A DNA stretch of 64,000 bases from Coniochaeta sp. PMI_546 (Eukaryota; Ascomycota; Sordariomycetes; Coniochaetales; Coniochaetaceae). The notes under the pieces were generated by a model. It had not been told where the DNA came from. It saw only the letters and a program-made list of their open reading frames with translations, and searched no databases. Below, in pieces: positions 57,811 to 64,000 of this stretch. Every line of letters begins with the position of its first letter. Position 1 is the first letter of the stretch. The DNA lies in NCBI GenBank assembly GCA_021432605.1, contig MU271164.1:1-64000 (forward strand), written 5' to 3'. The translations under genes and the position numbers were made by a program.

Positions 57811-59648
57811 TTACTTACCACCATTGGCCATCTTCCCCCTCTCAAGCTGCGACATCTCCCCCGCCAGCCGGCCAAACTGCCACTCAGGCAGCGTAATGCC
57901 CGTCTGCTCGTTGATGGTCGTCATGAGCGGCGGCAGCATCTGGTAGATGTTGCGCATCGTGTCGACCTGGCTGGCATTATTACCGTCCGCCGCCGCCTGT
58001 CCGGCCCCCGCGCCCTGCGACGCGCCCGTGTTCCACACGCTGATCTTGGGCTGCAGGCCGTGGATGGCCGCGGCGTTGGCCTTGGCCAGCTCGACGTAGG
58101 TGCCCCTCTCGATCATCATGTACTGCAGCAGGCCGGCGGGGCCGCCGAAGGCGGCGCTGAGCTGGGCGTAGGCGCCGGCCATGGCGGTCAGGCCCTCGGC
58201 CTCCTTGAGCTTCTTGACCAGGTTGGCGTCGGCGTTCTTTATCGCCGCGGCGCTCCAGGCCTCGGCGTCGAGCTTGGTCTTGTAGGCGGCCGCGTCGGTG
58301 GCCTTGGTGGTGCGGTCGAACTCGGCCTGGGCCTGGGCGGCGGCGTCGAGCTTGGTCTTGTAGGCCTGGGCGTCGGCGGCCTGCTTGGACTTCTCGTAGT
58401 CGGCCCGGGCCTGGGCGGCGACCTCGTAGGCCTTGGCGTCGGCGGCCTGCTGCTTGGACTCGCGGGCGATCTGGGCCGAGACCACGTCCTTGGCGCGCAG
58501 GCGCTCGATCTCGGCCTGGGCGCGCTTCATGGCCACCTCGCGCTTCAGGTCCTCGTCCTTGGCCTCGGTGCTCCGGTTGGCCTCGATCCGGGCGATCTCG
58601 ACGTCGCGGTTGAAGGCGGCCTGGCGTGTTGCGAGACGGGCGTTGGCCTCAGATTTTTCGATATCTCTCTCAGTTTTCTGTACAGCCGTCTCGGCTTGGC
58701 TATTGCTTTGTGTCAGCGTCGACCTCATGTTTTGGGACGGGTGGTGTGGCGCTGACTTACATCTTGGCGATCTCTCGCTCCTGCTCGCCCTGGCGCTTGG
58801 ACTCGCCCACGTCACCGCGGAGTCGGGCTTCTGCTACGTCTATACGTGCCTGTTTTCCATGTTAGTGATATGAAGCTTTCTCCGCGTTGGCTCTCCGGGG
58901 TCTGAGACAGCGGGGGGGTGTGTGGCTGGCCATAACGAACCTGACTGGTAGCGCCCTCATGTGCCTTCTTGGACAGAGACTCGAAGTAGTGGCTGTCCTG
59001 GGCGTCCTTCAGCTCCTTGACGTTGGCGTTCCAGATCTTCAGTCCGAGCTTGTCCAGCTCGGTCTGGATGTTGCGGTAGATGCGCTGCTTGAAGACCTCC
59101 CTCTCGGTGAAGATCTCCTCCATGGTCATGCTGCTGACCAGGACTCGGACCTCGCCCTCGATGATGCCGTGGACGATGTTGGCGAGATGGTCCTTGTTGG
59201 CGGCCTTCTTCGACCGGTCCGACTCGGCCAGCAGCATGGCGTACTTCATCAGGGCGTCGCCGCGGTCCTCGCGGTGGGTCGCGTCCACATGCTCGTCGTC
59301 GTCATGGTTGGGGGAGTCGTGTGACTCCCCGTCGGTGTGGCTGTAGCGAGAATTGGCACCTCGGTGGTTGATGTCGGGGCCGACAGTGAAGACGACGGGG
59401 AGCATGAACTGCAGCTTCTCCTTGGTCATGGCTTGGAGGTTCATGGAGAAATCACGAGGCTGGACGCTGAAGCGCGAATAGCGTTGGAAAGGGAGAATCC
59501 AGGCTGATTTGCATATCTTGACATTTTTGATCTGCACATGGCTCAGTTAGGCGCTGTGGTCTGTCCTCTGTACGGGTTGGATTATACGAACGCCCATGCC
59601 AGTGATGGCCAGATACTCATCCGGCGCTGCTACCCTGTAGGACGCCAT
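57811..59648 (-). CDS. floA: Flotillin (SPFH/band-7 domain protein)
   Basis: Four exons read right to left: 59648-59592, 59531-58941, 58849-58761, 58699-57811, joining to 541 codons plus TAA. The N-terminal SPFH domain begins YRVAAPDEYLAITGMG, IKNVKICKSAWILPFQ and continues through IIEGEVRVLVSSMTMEEIFTER and LGLKIWNANVKELKD. After about residue 215 comes a long Ala/Glu/Lys/Gln coiled coil with repeated AYKTKLDA units, then a glycine-rich tail and a C-terminal amphipathic part. Fungal FloA-type flotillins scaffold sterol-rich membrane domains on the inner face of the plasma membrane and affect polarity and stress tolerance. Residues 74-109 form a His/Asp-rich insert in the SPFH domain. Two of three introns use the unusual donor GTTCGT. 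The start is the first ATG in frame and matches family N-termini. Confidence 0.92.
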
Positions 59649-61807
59649 CTTGTCTGGTGTTGTTGTTTGATAGAGTGAGAAGTTGCTTCTTGATGGAAGA
59701 AAACAATGACAGAGACTGTATGTGTCCCTGTGTCTGTGTATGCTACGTCGCTGAGGAGGAGGTGAAGGTGATTGGAAGAGGGGAAGCTCGGGTTTATATG
59801 GTCTGTTGCTTTCACACGTAAGAAGTACTGGTAAGAAGTCCTGTGACGTGTGATATCCCTCTCACAGCGAGTGTGAAAAGAGAGAGTTTGGGGGCGGGGA
59901 GAAGGTTTGATACTGGATGGATAGGATCAGACGAAAGGGATTGGCAGTAACAAATATGCGAGATCTGAGGACCAGAGTGTGACTACGAACAGCAGTAAGA
60001 CAGCAAGAAAGGCCCTCTTTAGCACTTGTATTCGTCTACCTTTATACCTCTATCGTGCTCATCATCCCAGCCGCAGCCGACATCTAAGGCCGACCGAGTA
60101 CTGCCACATGATGGCGTGGTTGCGATGAATGCGTGGGACGGATGAGGTAGTCTTGGCGGCTATCGTAGCTTCAAGATCCAACCCATTGAATCCTCGGCAG
60201 ACATTTCCCATATTCAGCCTCAAACAGGGGTCTTTCTCTTGTCGCCTATGGAGAACATTCACTGTCCCGTAAGCTTGCTCTGGAATGAAAATGAAATGCG
60301 GCAGTGTTTGGTCGAACACCCCTTTGGAACGTTTGGAAAGTTCGTTATAGGCAGGCGCGTGTCTGCCTTAGGGTCGATTATGGAGAAACGGCAAGAGGCG
60401 CAGGACGTCAGCAGGGGGTTGAAATGTGGGTCGTCGGTGCCGTGAAGCGACTTGGGAGTTGGACCTTCCTTCATCCTGTTAGACGACGATATTTCCTTGA
60501 CCGACGATGGTTTTGAAATGAGACTGTCCGGTATCCAGATTGAGAAACAGCAACACACGTTGCCATTGCACTGGAACTGATTGATTGATTGATTGACTGA
60601 TTGACTGATTGATTGACTGATTCGACCCGCAACTCGCATTCGTCCGTCTTACTCTGCTCGTCCGGGTGCTTGGCGCTACTTCATGCAAAGCTGGGCAACA
60701 GATCGGTCTCCCAAAACGACTTACGATACACGAGCCCCGACATCACGCGCTCTGAGTTGGTGGTGCGTAAACAAGTGGCCAATCGCGACAGCTTCCAGAC
60801 AGTGATTGGAACACTTCCAACGGTAAGGCAGGCTGTCATCTGTCGACTGTTTCCAGCGAATTGGCTTCTCTCGCGTCTGCTGCCCGATCTGCATCGCTGG
60901 AGATGCACGAGGTTCGTGTCTCGGGAATCAGTTCCTTCACTGTCCCCATACGACTGTATATATTATTCAACCTGTGTCACACGTGTAGTCAATCGGCTCT
61001 TCGGCTCAAGTAGCCAAGATTGATAAGGTTGCCAGATTCGGCTCGGTGACTGAGGTATGTGCTTGTACTGTACATACCAAGAGACAGACTCTCGAGAAGC
61101 CAAGAAAGCCTAAGGCGTTCATGGGATCAGACCAGGCAGTCGATCACCAACTCAGCCTCAACCCCTCCTCTACATCGTCCCTAGCGATGCCATTTACCTG
61201 AAGGCATTATACCTCACAGTCCAGTTCTCACTCTTTTAGTCTTCACTCTTTTGTGGTTGCTCCCTTGCACCGGAGCTGCGCTAAGGCATTCAATGTCTTC
61301 GCCTGTGGCATTGGTCCTTCTTCTCGTTACCACTGACACACATACCGAGCCCCGATCAGGCAAACCTTAGTCAAGTCAACTCGGGCTTTTCAGGGTTTCC
61401 GGAGAGCATTTGCGCTCGTTTTCAACCCTCGCCGTGCACATCAGGCAGTCTGATCTGTCTAGGGCAGATTTAGGTTCATTACCTTATCTTCCCGTGAGAG
61501 GAACTACCATCACGGTGGCTATCACGGCTGGTTCCCATCTTTAAGCTCCCTGTCAGTAGGCAGCCAAAGACTTGGCCATTTCGTCCTTTCAAACTTCCCG
61601 TCATCCGTATCACAAACTCTTCCAAGACTATCTTCTGGTCTGTTTGATATTCAGACTGTCGCTGTCATCCCTTCCACCACATCAGGAATATCACACAACG
61701 CACCACAACCCACTGGTGCACACCGCACGACACCTCCGTGAACCACCAGGGAAGCACCACGAACCATAATCCCAACACAGCAAAAAGACTCCATCGCACC
61801 AGCAAAA
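59649..61807. other. 2.2 kb divergent intergenic region
   Basis: Promoters of flotillin (-) and the PPSY protein (+). The frame at 60613-61023 (+) has no family likeness and starts in a repeat. The last 250 bp before 61808 are rich in C, A and CACA runs, as expected of a long 5' leader. Confidence 0.55.
60577..60622. repeat. TGAT/TGAC tetranucleotide repeat
   Basis: About eleven tandem TGAT or TGAC units with ordered alternation, in the intergenic region upstream of flotillin. Confidence 0.85.
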
Positions 61808-62704
61808 ATGTCCAAATCCCCTCTCCCACCAGAGATGGACGACTCTCCCCCCTCATACACAGCATCTCCCCCCTCCTACACCGACATCCTCTCCCCCAAC
61901 CCATCCACCCACCCCACCTCCCTCTCCGCAGTCCTCGACCCCCTATCAACCCACCTCCGCACCCTCCCCTCCCGCATCAGGGCGACCAACGCCATGACGC
62001 ACTCGGCCCAGGCCGACGCCGACCTGGACATCCTGTCCTACATCCTGCCCCACGTCGAGGCCTTCCTGCTCTCCTCCGACATCGCCGCCGCCCGCGCCGG
62101 GGTGGCGCAGCTCGTCGTCGTGCCCGTGGCTGCCGTCCCGGGTCCCTGGGCGCTGAGCGAGGTTGACGAGAGGAGGAAGCTGGGGGAGATCATACGCGTG
62201 GGCAGGGTGGATGTTGCTGTTGCTTCTGTCGGAAAGCGGGACGGGATTGGGGGTGGTGGTGAGAAAAGGGGGGGAGGCAGGTCGGATACTAGGGAATTTG
62301 ATGAGTGGGGACGCTGGACGGAGGGGGAAGAGGGGAGTGCCGACGACGCGGCGACGGCGTTTTGGTGGAGGGATGAGCTCATGGCCAGGCGGCTGGCGGC
62401 CTATCTGCAGCCCAAGGAGCGGGTTAGGACGGAGAGGAGGGAGATCAGGGCCGAGGTGCAGCAGCAGCAGAGGGAGAAGAAGGGGCTGTTCGGTGGGTGG
62501 GGGCGGAAGACGGCTGAGGCGAAACCGGCACCGGCACCGGCGAGTGCCAAGGTACCGGCTGGGCCTGCACTGCCGGAGACGGAGGGAGTTAGCATGACGG
62601 TGCGGGCGAAGGAGGTCACGTTCAGGAAGGAGAATGAATTTGGTGTGTGGGAGAGTCTGAGCGGTTACGGGATAGTGGTTACTATAAGAGTGCGCAGGAC
62701 GTGA
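61808..62704 (+). CDS. Conserved fungal protein of unknown function with two PPSY motifs
   Basis: Single exon of 298 codons with ATG in good context (AAAATGT). Near the N-terminus PPSY occurs twice (residues 14-17 and 21-24), the kind of site bound by WW domains of Rsp5/Nedd4-type ubiquitin ligases. The middle (about 35-140) is a helical, Ala/Leu/Asp-rich domain; an acidic/Trp segment (FDEWGRWTEGEEG) and a basic Gln-rich linker follow. The C-terminus MTVRAKEVTFRKENEFGVWESLSGYGIVVTIRVR looks conserved and folded. I recall similar proteins in other Pezizomycotina but no function. Its stop lies 134 bp from the stop of palA on the other strand. Confidence 0.7.
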   Translation: MSKSPLPPEMDDSPPSYTASPPSYTDILSPNPSTHPTSLSAVLDPLSTHLRTLPSRIRATNAMTHSAQADADLDILSYILPHVEAFLLSSDIAAARAGVAQLVVVPVAAVPGPWALSEVDERRKLGEIIRVGRVDVAVASVGKRDGIGGGGEKRGGGRSDTREFDEWGRWTEGEEGSADDAATAFWWRDELMARRLAAYLQPKERVRTERREIRAEVQQQQREKKGLFGGWGRKTAEAKPAPAPASAKVPAGPALPETEGVSMTVRAKEVTFRKENEFGVWESLSGYGIVVTIRVRRT

Positions 62705-62838
62705 GGTCTGTGTAGCCAGCCTAGACACATGCCTGGTATTTGCTGGCAGAATCTGCATCGAGTCTTGTGGGTATCACCAGGAACGGGTAACTAAACGCGA
62801 CCACATTTGACACGTAAACATCATGACAGAGTCAGACC

Positions 62839-64000
62839 TCAACCAAACCGTATCCCCTGCCCCGGCTCCCACTGCCCTCCAACCGGTCCATTACCCCCGC
62901 CTTGCTGTTGCCCGCCCTGCGGATTGTTCCCCGGTGCATTCACCGCAGGGGAACCGGCAAACTTGATGCCCATGTCGGGCGACCACACGGGGGCAATCGG
63001 CGGCATAGGTTTCGGCTGCTGCGGCTCGAGCTGGTCCGCCCACGATTGTATCCGCGCTTCAGCCGGGCTGTGAACCTGCTGTCTGGGCGGAGGCGGTTGC
63101 TGGCTGTAGAACGAGTTGGGACTCTGGTAGCTTTGTTCTTGCGGAGCTTGCTGCTGATGGCCGCTGATCGACATCGACGATAGCGGTGGCATCGATATCT
63201 CGCTGAGGGCAAAAGTTAGTAACGGCATGCATCTCCCACATAATCGCTCGGGACTTACTCCTCAAGACTCCTCGCATCCTTCCTCCGCTCATTCACCCAC
63301 GTCCTGGCCTGATCCCTGAACTGGCCGACAATCCTGCTCAAGTCATTATAAAACTTCCGCCCCGTCTCCACATTGCGCACGATCTCCTTGTACGCATAAT
63401 ACGCGTTATCGAGCCTCTGCAGCGCCGCCTCGCGCTCCCTGCCTCCCTTACCACCCATATTCTTCAGCTGGGCCTCGAACTCGCGGCTCGCCCGCTGCAC
63501 GTCCGCCAGCACCTTCTCCTGGTCCACCGTCTCCTTCTCCACCGCTGCCAGGTCGACCTCGTACATGCCGTCCAGCCGCCTGCCGAAGAAATCCTCAAAG
63601 TGCGCCGGCACGATGGCAGTCGTCGGGTAGGTCCGCTCCAGCCTCGCCGCCTCGGCCAGGATGTCGCCCTTGATGTCGTCCCCCTTGGCCTTCTCCCTCA
63701 GCGCCTCGGCGCGCTTCCTCCGCCGCGACTCCAGGCGCAGGACGTCGTTGTACGCGCTCCGCAGCCGTCCCAGAGCCGGCCTTATCGTCTCCGGGATCTC
63801 CGTCCGCCGACTGCTGGGGACGTAGTCCAGCAGGCCCCTGTCCGGTCCCGCCAGCAGGGCGAGCACGTCGCGCACCGAGGCGAACTTGTCGCGCACCACG
63901 GCGTCGCTGGACGTGCTGCTGGCGAAGTAGCCCTCGATCTCGGCCGCCTGCTGCCACAGCTTCGCGCCGCCGGCCGGGTCGGCCCGGCTCTCCGGGCGGT
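62839..64000 (-). CDS. palA: PalA/Rim20, ALIX-type pH-signalling adaptor (3' part)
   Basis: Two exons are visible, 64000-63259 and 63202-62839, giving the last 369 or so residues; the N-terminus with most of the BRO1 domain lies beyond the window. The visible part starts in a helical region (LWQQAAEIEGYFASS, VRDKFASVRDVLALLAGPD) and continues through long helices (RRRKRAEALREKAKGDDIKGDILAEAARLERTYP), as in the V-shaped domain of ALIX that binds YPxL/I motifs. The chain ends in a Pro/Gln-rich tail closing with WEPGQGIRFG, typical of PalA. PalA links the pH-sensing complex to ESCRT-III and the transcription factor PacC on endosomal or plasma membranes. The last exon begins at residue 248 of the visible part, after an intron of 56 nt with a TACTAAC branch site. 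Confidence 0.88.

Noticed and set aside
60613-61023. 136-codon plus-strand frame
   Set aside because: Begins in a tetranucleotide repeat and has no family likeness.

Overview
The window is nuclear DNA of a filamentous ascomycete (Pezizomycotina, most likely a Sordariomycete). The evidence is short GT-AG introns of 46-134 nt in most genes, fungus-specific families (GH75 chitosanase, PalA/Rim20, LaeA-like methyltransferase, flotillin, SOK1/Tcp11 protein) and an 18 kb AT-rich retrotransposon nest whose CpA/TpG dinucleotides have been largely turned into TpA, the mark of repeat-induced point mutation (RIP). All exon joins below were made by hand; for every multi-exon gene that lies entirely in the window the spliced length is a multiple of three.

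Bases 1-18077 hold three nested Ty3/gypsy-type LTR elements, all fossils. An outer minus-strand element (C) is interrupted by two plus-strand elements: A (5286-12046) within its gag region and B (12833-17717) at or near its 5' LTR. A and B share 390-391 bp LTRs and are each flanked by a 5-bp target-site duplication. From 18 kb the base composition changes abruptly to ordinary gene-bearing DNA.

The gene-bearing part holds, in order: a secreted Cys-rich protein remnant (18.3-19.0 kb, -), an unknown membrane-anchored protein (19.6-20.2, +), an empty 3 kb stretch, a divergent pair of SAM methyltransferases (O-methyltransferase 23.2-24.7, -; TAM/LaeA-like 25.3-26.7, +), an M1 aminopeptidase (28.2-31.2, -), a SOK1/Tcp11 protein (32.5-35.7, -), a CmcJ/GA4-desaturase-like oxygenase (36.6-37.6, +), an FAD oxidoreductase of OSGIN type (39.0-40.7, +), a 25-residue metallothionein encoded over three exons (41.8-42.1, +), a secreted Ser/Thr-rich protein (45.1-46.1, +), a GH75 chitosanase (47.3-48.4, +), a GPI-anchored wall protein (48.7-50.7, -), a FucP-type sugar transporter (53.0-54.5, +), an MDR oxidoreductase (55.4-56.6, +), a flotillin (57.8-59.6, -), a PPSY-motif protein (61.8-62.7, +) and the 3' part of palA/RIM20 (62.8->64.0, -).

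The genes do not form one pathway. There is a loose cell-surface and secretion theme (chitosanase, GPI wall protein, Ser/Thr-rich secreted protein, sugar permease, flotillin) and a scatter of tailoring-type enzymes (two methyltransferases, 2OG-type oxygenase, FAD enzyme) without a polyketide or peptide synthase. The two observations I rate highest are a 9-nt micro-exon that supplies the first zinc-binding His of the M1 peptidase, and the tiny metallothionein gene, which is too short and too interrupted to appear as an open reading frame.
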